A stretch of DNA of 64,000 nt, taken from the NCBI RefSeq assembly GCF_003086295.3, contig NC_092053.1:86427671-86491670 (forward strand), given 5' to 3'. The notes under the pieces are model-generated. The model made no database searches and had not been told where the DNA came from. It worked only from the letters and a program-made list of their open reading frames with translations. Positions 43,300 through 55,142 of this stretch are shown here, one piece after another. Made by a program: the position numbers and the translations under genes. Each line of letters opens with the position of its first letter. The stretch's first letter is position 1. This stretch comes from Arachis hypogaea (Eukaryota; Streptophyta; Magnoliopsida; Fabales; Fabaceae).

Positions 43300-44859
43300 T
43301 TTGAGTTTGGACAACTGACGATTCATCTTGATGCTTAGATTAGGTAACCTTCTTTCTTGTTTCAACCTTTATTTTCTTTTCAAAAAGTTTTTAAAAATAT
43401 TTAAAAAAAAAGGTTTTCGAAAAAAATGTTCTTCAGAATTTTTAAGAATGAATTCAACCTTAGAGCTCCATGATGATATGTTGAAGCTTGGCTGGCAATT
43501 AAGCCATCTCTAATCTTTTGGACTGAAGCTTCCACTTATCATTGCAGCTATTGGAGGAGCCTTTAGATTCTCATTTATAATTCTGTGCTAAAGTTTGGCT
43601 GGCCATTTGGCCATGTCTAATTCTTTTGAACCGAAGCTTTAGACTAACATTGCATGAATCCTGGAATTCTTATTAAAAATTTTGAATTTCTTTATTTTCT
43701 TTTTCCAAAATAATTTTGAAAAAAATACAAAAAAAATTAATAAAATCATAAAAACAAAAAAAAAATTGTGTTTCTTATTTAAGTCTTGTGACAAATTTTA
43801 AGTTTGGTGTCATCTGTATTTTTTTAATTTAATTTTTTTTAATTTTTGAAAATTCATGCATTATGTTCTTCATGATCTTCAAGTTGTTCTTGATGATTTT
43901 CTTTGTTTGATCTTTATATTTTCTTATTTTGTGTCTTTTCTTGTTTTTCATATGCATTTTCAAATTGTTAGTGTCCCTAGTACAAAAGTTCATAAGTTTG
44001 GTGTCTTGCATGTTTTTCTTTTCTTAAAAATTTTCAAAAATATGTTCTTGATGTTCATCATGATCTTCAAAGTGTTCTTGGTGTTCATCTTGACATTCAA
44101 AGTGTTCTTGCATGTATTATTTGTTTTGATCCTAAATTTTTATGTTTTGTTTCATTTTGTTGTTTTTCTTATAATTTTTGAAATTTTGAGTTGACTTGGT
44201 CAAAAATTTTTAAAATTTAGTTGTTTCTTGTTAGTCAAGTCAAAAATTTCAATTTAAAAACTTTATCTTTTCAAATCTTTTTCAAAATCAATTCTTTTTC
44301 ATTTTTTTATGATTTTCGAATTTCATTCTTAAAATTTTTCAAAATCTTTTTCATTCTTCTTTTCATGTTTTCGAAAATTTTAAAACAAAATTTTCAAAAT
44401 CTTTTTCTAACTTCTTATCTTTTCAAAATTTATTTTCAAATCTTTTTCAACTTACTACTTGACTTGTTTGTTTTAATTTTAAAAAGTTTACTATTTCTTA
44501 TCTTTTTCAAAATCACCTAACTTCTTTTCCACTTCTAATTTTCCAAAATCACTAACCACTTTTTCAAAAATCTTTTTAATTAACTAATTGTTTTAGTTTT
44601 TAATTTTCTTGTATTTCATTTTCAAATTTTCGAAACTAACTTAATTAATTAAATAAAAATAAAAATATTTTTCTTTTCCCTCTTATTAAAATTCGAATAC
44701 TCTCTCTCTCATCTCTTTCTATTTATTTTATTTATTTACTAACATTTCTCTTCTACTCATCTAATAATTCGAACTCTCTCCTTCTCTCTGTGTTCGAATT
44801 CTTCTTATTCTCTCTACCTCATTCTTCTATTCTTCTCTCTTTGTTCTCTTCTTTTTCAT
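43300..44859 (+). other. Leader of I
   Basis: 1.56 kb, T-rich, with TTTTCGAAAA words (43415, 44369, 44627 area) and sense AAGTTTGGTGT at 43800-43810 and 43994-44004. Phenylalanine-rich ORFs here (43856-44194, 44221-44520) come from T runs and are rejected. Confidence 0.65.
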
Positions 44860-47013
44860 ATGAGCAGGAACAGGGATAAAGATATTCTTGTTGAAGCTGA
44901 TCCTGAACCTGAAAGGACTCTGAAGAGGAAGCTAAGAGAAGCTAAAGCACAACACTCTGGAGAGGACCTTATAGCAAATTTTGAAAAAGAGGAAGACATG
45001 GCAGCCAAACCTGAGAACAATGGTGGAGATGCAAGGAAGATGCTTGGTGACTTTACTGCACCAACTTCTACCTTCTATGGAATAAGCATCTCAATTCCTG
45101 TAACTAGAGCAAACAACTCTGAGCTTAAGCCTCAATTAGTTTCTCTAATGCAGCAGAATTGCAAGTTTCATGGACTTCCATTAAAAGATCCTTATCAGTT
45201 TTTAGATGAATTCTTGCAAATCTGTTACACTATTAAGACCAATGGGGTTGATTCCGAGGTCTACAGACTTATGCTTTTCCTTTTTGCTGTAAGAGACAGA
45301 GCTAGGATATGGTTAGACTCACAACCTAGAGAAATCCTAAACTCTTGAGAAAAGTTGGTCAATGCTTTCTTGGCTAAATTCTTTCCACCTCAAAAGATGA
45401 GCAAGCTTAGAGTGGAAGTCCAAACCTTCAGACAGAAGGAAGGTGAGTCCCGCTATGAAGCTTGGGAAAGATACAAGTAATTGATCAGAAGGTGTCCTTC
45501 CGACATGCTTTCAGAATGGAGCATCTTAGGTATATTCTATGATGGTCTGTCTGAATTATCCAAGATGTCATTGGACCACTCTACTGGTGGATCTCTTTAT
45601 CTGAAGAAAACACCTGCAGAAGCCCAAGAACTCATTGAAATAGTTGCAAATAACCAGTTCATCTATACTTCTGAAATAAATCCTGTGAATAATGGGATGA
45701 CTTAGAAGAAAGGAGTTCTTGAGATTGATACTCTGAATGCCATATTGGCTCAGAGTAAAATATTGACTCAGCAAGTTAATATAATTTCTCAGAATCTGTC
45801 TGGAATGCAAGCTACATCCGGCAGTACTAAAGAAGCTTCCTCTGAAGGAGAAGCTTATGACCCTGAGAATCTTGCAATGGAAGAAGTGAATTACATGGGA
45901 GAATCCCATGGAAACACCTATAATCCTTTATGGATAAATCATCCAAATTTCTCATGGAAGGATCAACAGAAGCCTCAACAAGACTTCAATAATAATAATG
46001 GTGGGAGAAATAGGTTTGGCAAAAGCAAGCCTTTTCCATCATCTTCTCAGCAACAGACAGAGAATTCTAAGCAGAGCCTCTCTGACTTAGCAACCATAGT
46101 CTCTGATCTATCTAAGACCACTCTCAGTTTCATGACTGAAACAAGGTCCTCCATAAGAAATTTAGAGGAACAAGTAGGTCAGCTGAGTAAAAGAGTTACT
46201 GAAATCCCTCATAGTACTCTCCCAAGCAATACAGAAGAAAATCCAAGGAGAGAGTGCAAGGCCATCAATATATCCAAAGTGGCCGAACCTATAGAGGAGG
46301 AAGAGGCAGTGATTTACAGTGAGGAAGACCTCAATGGACGTCCACTGACCACTAAGGAGTTCCCTAATGAGGAACCAAAGGAATCTGAGGCTCATAAAGA
46401 GACCATAGAGATTCCACTGAACTTACTATTGCCATTCATAAGCTCTGATGAGTATTCTTCCTCTGAAGAGGATGAAAATATTGTTGAAGAGCAAGTTGCT
46501 CGGTATCTAGGAGCAATCATGAAGCTGAATGCCAAGTTATTTGATAATGAGACTTGGGAGGATGAATCTCCATTGCTCATGCCACTCTCTGTAATGGAGA
46601 AACTAGGGATCTTTGAGATACAAGCTGCAAGAATCTCACTAGAGATGGCAGACAAATCAATAAAACAGGCTTATAGACTTGTAGAGGATGTCTTAGTGAA
46701 GGTTGAAGGCCTTTACACCCCTGCTGACTTCATAATCCTAGACACTGGGAAGGATGAGGATGAATCCATCATCCTTGGAAGACCCTTCCTAGCCACAGCA
46801 AGGGCTGTGATTGATGTGGACAGAGGAGAGTTAGTCCTTCAATTGAATGAGGACTACCTTGTGTTTAAGGATCAAGGATCTTCTTCTGTAAACATGGAGA
46901 AGAAGCATGAAAAGCTTCATCCAATTCTCTCCATACATAGTCAAGCAGATCCCCCACATTCAAACTCTAAGTTTGGTGTTGGGAGGCCACAATCATGCTT
47001 TGAGTATCTGTGA
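44860..47013 (+). pseudogene. gag: gag-protease of I (three stops, protease loop deleted)
   Basis: A single frame starts MSRNRDKDILVEADPEPERT. Stops at 45346-45348 (TGA for tryptophan), 45478-45480 (TAA for glutamine) and 45703-45705 (TAG). Gag blocks as in D, then NPLWINHPNFSWKDQQKPQQ. Near 46570 the sequence passes from WEDESPLL straight to MPLSVMEKL: about 50 residues containing the CDLGSGINL active-site loop of D and H are missing in frame. The distal ILGRPFLATARAVIDVDRGE is kept. It ends with one NSKFGV unit (46960-46980). Confidence 0.9.
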
Positions 47014-47062
47014 AGCTCTGTAAGAGTATACTGTCAAGCTATTGACATTAAAGAAGCGCTTA

Positions 47063-47078
47063 TTGGGAGGCATCCTAA
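47063..47078 (+). other. Post-coding hairpin (I, decayed)
   Basis: TTGGGAGGCATCCTAA: same place and spacing as in B, C, D and H, with two base changes that weaken the stem. Confidence 0.55.
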
Positions 47079-47229
47079 TCTTATTTATCTATGTTAATTA
47101 CTTTTTCATTTTATTTTCCACTGTTAGTTTATGTTGTCTTTAGGTTGATAATCTTGTGGAGTCACAAAAACAGCTGCAGAATTAAAGCAGAATCAAAAAC
47201 AGCATCAAAAACAGCACACCATGTAGGAC

Positions 47230-47425
47230 AGGCTTACTAGCGTTTAAACGCCAGTAAGGATAGCAGAATGGGCGTTTAACACCCAGTCTGGCAATTACCG
47301 CCAGAAAAGGGTGTCTGGCTGGTGTTAAATGCCAGAAAGGGGCATCAGCCTGGCGTTTAACGCCAGAAAAGGCAGCAGACTGGCGTTTAAACACCAGAAA
47401 GGGCTGTCCAGGGGCGTGTAAATGC
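47230..47425 (+). repeat. GGCGTT...AACGCC word array (I)
   Basis: Six units such as 'ctggcgtttaacgccagaaa' separated by 'ggcagcaga'-like spacers. One copy of the 29-bp palindromic unit follows at about 47458-47482. Confidence 0.85.
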
Positions 47426-47803
47426 CAGAAAAGTGCAGGGACCAGAATTCCTTGACACCTCAGGATCTGTGGACCCCACAGGAACTTCACCTATCCCAAC
47501 TCACTCTCTCTCCTCTTCACACCTTTCCAAAACACTCTTCCCCAAAATAACCTCCACCAATCACCTCCATTTCTCCTCCCAAACCATCATACAACCCATC
47601 TACCCCCACCCATTCAAATTCAAACCATCTCCCTCCCAAACCAACCCCTATTACAAGAATTCCCTCTCCACTCCACTCCTATATAAGCCCCTCATCACTT
47701 CTTCATTTTCACACATCATAACCACCTAAAACCGTCCTTGTCCGAACCATTCACACACCTCCATCTCCTTCATCTCTTCTTCCTCTAATCTTTTCTCTCT
47801 TCT

Positions 47804-47842
47804 TTTGCTCGAGGACGAGCAAACCTTTTAAGTTTGGTGTGG
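47804..47842 (+). promoter_or_regulatory. Hairpin plus AAGTTTGGTGT module upstream of ORF2 (I)
   Basis: TTTGCTCGAGGACGAGCAAA: perfect 7-bp stem with loop GAGGAC (47804-47823), then CCTTTTAAGTTTGGTGTGG. The ATG of ORF2 follows at 47879. This is the cleanest internal copy of the module that precedes the 3' LTR. Confidence 0.65.
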
Positions 47843-47878
47843 AAAAAAGCTCTGCTTTTTGTTTTTCCATAACCATTA

Positions 47879-48311
47879 ATGGCACCTAAGGCCGGAGAAA
47901 CCTCTAGAAAGAGGAAAGGGAAGGCAGTTACTTCCAACTCTGAGTCATGGGAGATGGAGAGATTCATCTCAAAAGCTCATCACTAGAAAGAGGATGGAGC
48001 AAACAAGAGAGCCCACTCATGGACCTCAACAAGAGCATGAGGAAGTCCCTCATCAAGAAATCCCTGAGATGCCTCAAGGGATGCATTTCCCTCCACATAA
48101 CTATTGGGAGCAACTCAACACCTCTTTAAGAGAATTGAGTTCTAACATGGAACAACTAAGAGTGGAGCACCAAGAGCATTCCATCATCCTCCATGAAATC
48201 AGAGAGGACCAAAAGGCCATGAAAGAGGAGCAACAAAGGCAAAGAAGAGACATAGAGGAGCTCAAGAACTCCATTAGTTCTTCAAGAGGAAGAAGAAGCC
48301 ACCATCACTAA
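47879..48311 (+). pseudogene. ORF2 remnant of I (internally deleted)
   Basis: Starts MAPKAGETSRKRKGKAV at 47879, reads WEMERFISKAHH and stops at the deletion joint; the C-terminal third is open from 47994 to 48311 (HQEIPEMPQGMHF, coiled-coil-like stretch, basic/His tail). Same deletion joint as B and H. Confidence 0.75.
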
Positions 48312-49463
48312 GATAGACCCGTTCTTTAATCTCCTTGTTTATTTTCTTTTCTATTTTCAGTTTTTATGCTTTATGTTTTGACTATGTTTGTGTCTTCATT
48401 ACATGATCATTAGTGTTTAGTGTCTATGTCTTAAAGCTATGAATGTTCCATGAATCTTTCACCTTTTTTAAATGAAAAATATTTTCTGAAAAAGAAAAAA
48501 AGTACATGAATTTTGAATTCTATCTTGAAAATAGTTTAACTATTTTGATGTGGTGGCAATACTTTTTGTTTTCTGAATGAATGCTTGAACAGTGCATATT
48601 TTTTATAGTGAAGTTTATGAATGTTAAAATTGTTGGCTCTTAAAAGAATAATGAAAAAAGAGAAATGTTATTGATAATCTGAAAAATCATAAAATTGATT
48701 CTTGAAGCAAGAAAAAGAAGTGAAAAACACAAAGCTTGCGAAAAAATGGCAAAAAATAAAGAAAAAGAAAGAAAAAGAAAGAAAAAGAAAAAGCAAGCAG
48801 AAAAAGCCAATAGCTCTTTAAACCAAAAGGCAAGAGCAAAAAGCCAATAACCCTTTAAACTAAAAGGCAAGGGTAAAAAGGACCCAAGGCTTTAAGCATT
48901 AATGGATAGGAGGGCCCAAAGGAATAAAATCCTGGCCTAAGCGGCTAAATCAAGCTGTCCCTAACCATGTGCTTGTGTCATGAAGGTCCAAGTGAAAAGC
49001 TTGAGACTGAGTGGTTAAAGTCGTGATCCAAAGCAAAAAGAGTGTACTTAAGAACTATGGGCACCTCTAACTGGGGACTCTAGCAAAGCTTAGTCACAAT
49101 CTGAAAAGGTTCACCCAGTTTTGTGTCCGTGGCATTTATGTATCCGATGGTAATACTGGAAAACAAAATGCTTAGGGTCACGGTCAAGACTCATAAAGTA
49201 GCTGTGTTCAAGAATCAACATACTAAACTAGGAGAATCAATAACACTATCTGAATTCTGAATTCCTATGGATGCTAATCATTCTGAACTTCAAAGGATAA
49301 AGTGAGATGCCAAAACTGTTCAGAAGCAAAAAGCTACTAGTCCCGCTCATCTAATTGGAACTAAGCTTCATTGATATTTTGAAATTTATTGTATTTTCTC
49401 TTCTTTTTATCCTATTTTGTTTTTAGTTGCTTGGAGACAAGCAAATATTTAAGCTTGGTGTTG
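48312..49463 (+). other. 3' region and plus-strand primer site of I
   Basis: Conserved with B: A-rich 'aaaccaaaaggcaag' repeats, blocks TGTGCTTGTGTCATG and TGTGTCCGTGGCATT, then GTTGCTTGGAGACAAGCAA and TTTAAGCTTGGTGTTG directly before the LTR (AAGCTTGGTGT, one change from the common word). No coding sequence seen. Confidence 0.6.
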
Positions 49464-50794
49464 TGATGAGCAGATAATTTATACGCTTTTTGGCATTGTT
49501 TTTAGGTAGTTTTTAGTATGTTTTAGTTATTTTTTATTATATTTTTATTAGTTTCTATGCAAAAATTACATTTCTGGATTTTACTATGAGTTTGTGTGTT
49601 TTTTTTTTAATTTCAGGTATTTTCTGGCTGAAATTGAGGGACCTGAGCAAAAGTCTGATTCAGAGGCTGAGAAAGGACTGCAGATGCTGTTGGATTCTAA
49701 CCCTCCTGCACTCGAAGTGGATTTTCTGGAGCTACAGAAGCCTAATTGCCACGCTCTCAATTGCATTGGAAAGTAGACATCTTGGGCTTTCCAGCAACGG
49801 ATAATAGTTCATACATTGTCTGAGATTTGATGGCCCAAACTGGCGTTCAACGCCAGCCAGAGACCCTTTTCTGGCGTAAAATGCCGGAACTAGCACCAGA
49901 ACTGGAGTTAAACGCCCAAACTGGCATCCAAGTAGGCGTTTAACCTTAGAAAAGGCCTATGCACGTGTAAAGCTCAATGCTCAGCCCAAGCAGACACCAA
50001 GTGGGCCCCAGAAGTAAATTTTTGCACTATCTGCACTTAGTTGCTCAATTTCTGTAATCCTTAGAAACTAGTTTTGTATAAATACTAGTCTTTCCTATTG
50101 TATTGGGACTTTTTTCATCTTATGCCATTTTTCACCTTGGGAGGCTGGCCATTCGGCCATGCCTATACCTTTTTCTCTCATGTATTTTCCAACGGTGGAG
50201 TTTTTACACCTCATAGATTAAGGTGCAGAGCTCTGCTGTTCTTCATAAATTAATGCAAGTACTATTGTTTCTCTTTAAATTCACGCTTACTTCTTCTCCA
50301 AGATATACTCTCGTACTTTATTCAGTTAAGTCAGAATGAAAGGGTGACCCGTGACAATTACCCACTATCTTCATTACTCGCTTAGCCGAGATCCGCGTGC
50401 CTGACAACCACAAGCGGTCTACATGATGTTCAACGTAGTCATTGGACGACAGCTGGAGATTAAAGAACTTGACTTGCCTCTCCTGAAAACAGAGCATTCG
50501 AATCCGTGAGATTAGAACCTTCGTGGTAGAGGCTAGAACCAATTGGCAGTATTTCTGAAATCCGGAAAGTCTAAACCTTGTCTGTGGTATTCCGAGTACG
50601 ATCTGGGACGGGATGACTATGGCGAGCTTCAAACTCACAAATGTTGGGCGCAGTGACAGTGTGTAAAAGGATAGAGAGATCCTATTCCGACACAAGTTAT
50701 AACTGACAGATGATTAGCCATGCGGTAGCTGTGCCTGGTATTTTTCATCCGAGACGAGAGATCTGACAGTTGATTAGCCGTACAGAAACCATAT
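49464..50794 (+). repeat. 3' LTR of I (first 1331 bp)
   Basis: Begins TGATGAGCAG; TATA box 50077-50084; GGCGTT words 49835-49940. Cut after 'gccgtacagaaaccatat' by element J; the remainder should lie right of the window. Confidence 0.88.
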
Positions 50795-51635
50795 TGATGC
50801 CAGGGCATCGTGGCCTGTTTCACTTGCCTTTTCTTTGCATATTTTATGTAGTTTCATGCATTTTTTTAGGTAAGAAGCAAGTTTTGGATGAATATGCACT
50901 TACATCTTGATTCAACCAAACATTGTGACCTTTATAAGATTTCATGAGAATAATGCATGAATTGAATGCCAAGTTAAATGATGCAGGATCTCATTATCTA
51001 GAACAAAGCTTTGATGCACCTTGTTTGTTTGATTTCAGGGCAAATGAAGCATAGAAGAACCACGTTAGTAGCCACATTAGTATCATTAACGTGGTCACTA
51101 ACGTGGAAAGGGAACATGCTTGCAACGTTAGTGGTAAAGTTAACACCACTAACTCCCTCGAAGGCCATCTCAACCCACGTTACTTGCCACGTTAGCTGCA
51201 CTAACGTAGGGACTAACGTGGAACAAAGAAGAAGCTCCAACGTTAGTGGTAAAGTTAACACCACTAACGTTGCAAAGGCCACAAATAACCACGTTAAGAG
51301 CCATGTTAACGCCATTAACGTAAGCTCTAACGTGGAGCAAAAGAGGATCGCCAATGTTAGTGACACTAACTTTGTCACTAACGTTGGATCAGGCCAAGCT
51401 TACCTACATTAGTGGCCACTTTAATGCCACTAACGTAAGAGGTAACATGGAGCAAGGGGTATAAGAAGCCAACGTTAGTGACACTAACTTTGTCACTAAC
51501 GTTGGAGATGGCCAGTATACCCACCTTTGTGGCCACGTTAATGCCATTAACGTGAGCACTAACGTGGAGAGGAAAGAAGCTTTGTTGCGTTAGTGACAAA
51601 GTTAGTGTCACTAATGCCTTCGTGTCATGGCATAC

Positions 51636-53474
51636 TGATGGGATATTTCTGTGGAAGAAACGAATTTCTCCAAAACACCCAAATCTAACCGGCAAGTGCA
51701 CCGGGTCGCATCAAGTAATAATAACTCACGGGAGTGAGGTCAATCCCACAGGGATTGAAGGATTAAGCAATTTTTAGTTTAGTCAAGCGAATCAAGATTT
51801 GGTTGAGTGATTTGTGATTTGCAGAAATTAAATTGCATGGAAAGTAAAGGGAATGGGTAAATTGCATGAAATTAAAGAGAGCAAGAAATTAAAGTACTGA
51901 ATCTTAAAGAACAAGAAATTAAATGGCAGAAACTTAGAATGCAAGAAATGTAAATTGCGGAATCTTAAAGTGCAAGAAATGTAAACGGCTGGAATTGTAA
52001 AGGGAATTGGGGATTGGATTTGCAGAATTTAAACAAGGAAAAGTAAATTGCATCAAACAGAAAAGTAAAAGAGTGTTTGGGTTGAATCGGATCTGAAGCA
52101 AAACAAGTAAATGAACATGAAAAGCAAAAACAGAATGTAAATTGGAATTTCAGATCTCAGGGGTCCAGAGACTAGAAAACCAGGTCTAGATCTCACTACC
52201 TTCCTTGATCCAACAAGAACAATTGCAAGGGAAAAGTAAATTGCAAAGAAAGTAGATGAAGAACAATTAACCGAAACTGAATTTCAATTAAACAGTAAAT
52301 AAACAGAGAGATCCAAGGATGAGATTGAAACAGAATTTCTTCAATTCTTCAACCTAAGATCCAAGACAGTTGTAATTGAAATTGAAAGCAATAAAACTCA
52401 GAGGAAGAGAATGGAATTCTCCTTCCCCGAAACTAAGAAATTAAAGATCACTCAATATCCAAAGCTCTCCGAAAACTAATATGAAAACTCAAAAGGAAAG
52501 CTCCCCGAAGAACTTGAATTCTATCCTATTTATACACTTTCTTCAAATGATCTTCAAGCCTTGAGTTGGGCCTTTGCTCTTGGTGGAATTGGGATGAAAG
52601 AGGCCTTGGTTGATTGCTTTTGGAGTTTGGAGAAGAACCAAAGTGAACCAAATGAACCGGGTTGGAGTTTTGCAAAAGTTGGAGTAAAAGTTTGAGCAAA
52701 AGTTAGGGGCTAACTTTTGCTCCAACTTTTCATATCAGCCACCATAACTTGCTGCTATCCACGTTGGGACAAAAGTTAGGGGTCTAACTTTTGCTCCAAC
52801 TTTGGCCTCCTAATGTGTACTTATGGCGCCAACGTTAGCCCAAAAGTTAGAGGCTAACGTTGGCGCAAACTTTTGCTCCTCCCCTTGTTTTTTTCATGTG
52901 CCAACGTTAGCCCAAAGTTAGGGGCTAACGTTGGCGCAAACTTTTGGTGGCCAGGGAGGTTTTTCTTATGCCAACGTTAGCCACCAAGTTAGGGGCTAAC
53001 GTTGGCGCAAACTTTTGGTGCCCAGGGAGTGATTTTCAAGTTCCAACGTTAGCCCAAAAGTTAGGGGCTAACGTTGGGGCTAACTTTTCACCCAAAAGTT
53101 TGTGCAAAAGTTTGAGGCTAACTTTAGGTCCAGCTTTTTGCTTCCTGGTTCAATTTCACTTATTCCATTGTCCTCTCTTTACTCCTAGCCATTCCTTCTT
53201 GCTTCAACCTTTCTCCAAGCTTTCTTCACCTATCATTAATCAACCAAACACATCAAAGCTATGCTTAAAATCATGAGATATTCATTCTTTCATAATATGT
53301 GACAATTATAGTATAAAACCTCATGAAATAGCATGAATTCATACATGGTTGATTAAATCAAAGGAAGCATGAAAATCTACCTAATTGACTTGCTTGTAGC
53401 TCAAGAAAGTGCATAATTCTAATGAAAACAAAAGAAAAAGACTAGTTAAAATAGGCTAAGATGACTTGTCATCA
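51636..53474 (-). mobile_element. Solo LTR K
   Basis: 1839 bp, TGATGGGATATTTC...GACTTGTCATCA, with perfect target-site duplication CATAC (51631-51635 and 53475-53479). In sense it starts TGATGACAAGTCATCTTAGCC, related to E and C. TATA box at 52527-52534. Its own palindromic array uses GTTAGCCCAAAAGTTAGGGGCTAAC words. No internal sequence. Confidence 0.93.
52680..53130. repeat. Array of CCAACGTTAGCC / GGCTAACGTTGG palindromic words (K)
   Basis: Five to six units of about 40 bp, e.g. 'ccaacgttagcccaaaagtt' closed by 'aggggctaacgttggcgcaa', plus half-units AAAAGTT / AACTTTTG. Spacers carry unique sequence. Confidence 0.88.
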
Positions 53475-54863
53475 CATACCTACGTTAAGGGCCATATTAG
53501 TTACACTAACGTGGACCATTAATGTGGGAAAGAAGACAAGAGTGTAGCGTTATTTGCAAAGTTAGCACCAATAACGCTATCGAAGGTTACGAAGGCTACG
53601 TTAGTGGTCACGTTAGTGCCACTAACGTTGGAGTTAACGTGGCTCAATTGGTAGGGATGTTAGTGACAAAGTTAGCGTTACTAACATCTTCGAGCCAGAA
53701 TTTATACTTAACGTTAACACCACTAATGCCTTGACTAACTGTAAACTATGCCTGAATCAACTTCTTTCTGCAAGCAAAGCTAAGCCCACTAAAGACTGTA
53801 ACTGCTTCAACTAAGGATCAAAGGCCCATATCCAGGACTTGCAGAGCTGATAGAAGATCAGAGAAGTAGTATATATAGGAGTAGTTTTGAACTAGAAAGG
53901 GGATTGGAATTCTGGATCCGGAGGATCCAAGAACTTTTAAACACTCTTATATTTACCTTTTCTACAATTTAGTTTACTTTACAATGCACTTTTCATTTTT
54001 GCTTTCCATTTTCATAGCTACGAACAACTAAACCCCTTTTCTTTGAGTTAGGGAGCTCTGTTGTATTTTGATGGATCAATTGTAGTTTTCATTCTTCTTC
54101 CTCTTTCTTTTCTCTTGATTTTACTAGGAAGCTTTCGGTCTTCACCCAATTGGTTAGTTATCTTGGAAAAGAAACTATCCATAATTGGATCTCCTCTGAG
54201 CCTTGGAAGAGGAATGAGGAGATCATGCTAGAAATGCTTTCTCATGTTGGACCAGATTGGGGTTTGGATGGATATAGTGACATATAATCCTACCAACTCT
54301 TTGATTCGGAAATGCATGTGGTATAATCAGTGACCAAACTTCATCTCTTCCCATGAGCAATTAAATCAAGGAATTGGGCAATGGTTCAAGCTTAGAGAGA
54401 TTGGGTTGCCAAGGAATTGGGATTCAATCACCTAAGATTTCCAAGGAGATCAATGAATGCATTGATTGAGGAAGAGATGAAGATGAACTTGATCCGGAGA
54501 ATGCAACATCTCCTAAACCCAATGAATTCCCCATTTCTGATCTTACCCATTCTCTTTAATTTCTGTTATTTACTTTAATGCTCATCTCCCCAATTCCCCA
54601 TTTAAGATTTTGCAATTTACATTTCGCCATTTACTTTCAACATTTACATTCCCTGTCATTTATTTTTCCTACCATTTAATTTTCTGCAATTCTCAACTCA
54701 ATTTGTCTTAGCTCAACTAGAACACCCCTCTAACAAAAGTTGCTCGACCAATCAATCTCTGTGGGATTCAACCTCACTCTATTGTGAGTTTTTACTTGAC
54801 GACAATTCGGTATACTTGCCGAGGGAAATTTCTAGCGATACAAGTTTTCGCGCATCAAGTTTA

Positions 54864-54884
54864 TGGCCCCATTTCCGGGGATTG
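54864..54884 (+). other. Primer-binding site of J (tRNA-Asp, decayed)
   Basis: TGGCCCCATTTCCGGGGA... has three mismatches to the tRNA-Asp complement over 18 bases, six bases after the LTR. Confidence 0.8.
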
Positions 54885-55142
54885 ATTTTGTATCGACAAT
54901 GAGTAAATTAGAGGATAACTAGATTGAGCGATTTTCTTTTGTTTTGTTATTTCATTTCTGTTGTTTACATCGAGCATTAGAAATTTTCTTTTACCACTTT
55001 CTTTTATTTATTTTCTTAGTTATCTACAGTTCTGTTCAACTAACCCACTAACTGTTTGACAAATTGCATCACTCACACTAACTGCAATCTTAACAAGAGT
55101 GATTTCTTCACTTTTCTCTTGCTTTTGTGCTCTGTTGAGTGT

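Larger units (their letters stand above)
41534..50794 (+). mobile_element. Element I: Feral-type non-autonomous retrotransposon, 3' LTR cut by J
   Basis: Plus strand: 5' LTR 41534-43272 (1739 bp), tRNA-Asp PBS, long leader, gag-pro 44860-47013, ORF2 remnant, 3' region, and a 3' LTR from 49464 interrupted after 1331 bp by element J. No RT or integrase. The 5-mer before it is TCGTC; its partner is outside the window. Gene order is the same as in D and H. Confidence 0.9.
50795..54857 (+). repeat. 5' LTR of J, split by solo LTR K
   Basis: Arms 50795-51635 and 53480-54857. Starts TGATGCCAGGGCATCGTGG, ends GCGCATCA. Palindromic CGTTAGTG/CACTAACG arrays at 51056-51635 and 53480-53730; TATA box TATATATA at 53870-53877; block 'gtgggattcaacctcactct' near 54760. 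Confidence 0.9.

Noticed and set aside
43856..44520. Phenylalanine/isoleucine-rich ORFs resembling membrane proteins
   Set aside because: They come from T runs in the leader of I and are not kept in D or B.
47433..47729. 98-codon proline/serine-rich ORF upstream of ORF2 in I
   Set aside because: C-rich non-coding stretch; counterparts in B and D do not share the frame.
50998..51701. Overlapping ORFs of 107-133 codons on both strands
   Set aside because: They run through the CGTTAGTG/CACTAACG array of the J LTR; no conserved protein, and the same arrays in C give different ORFs.
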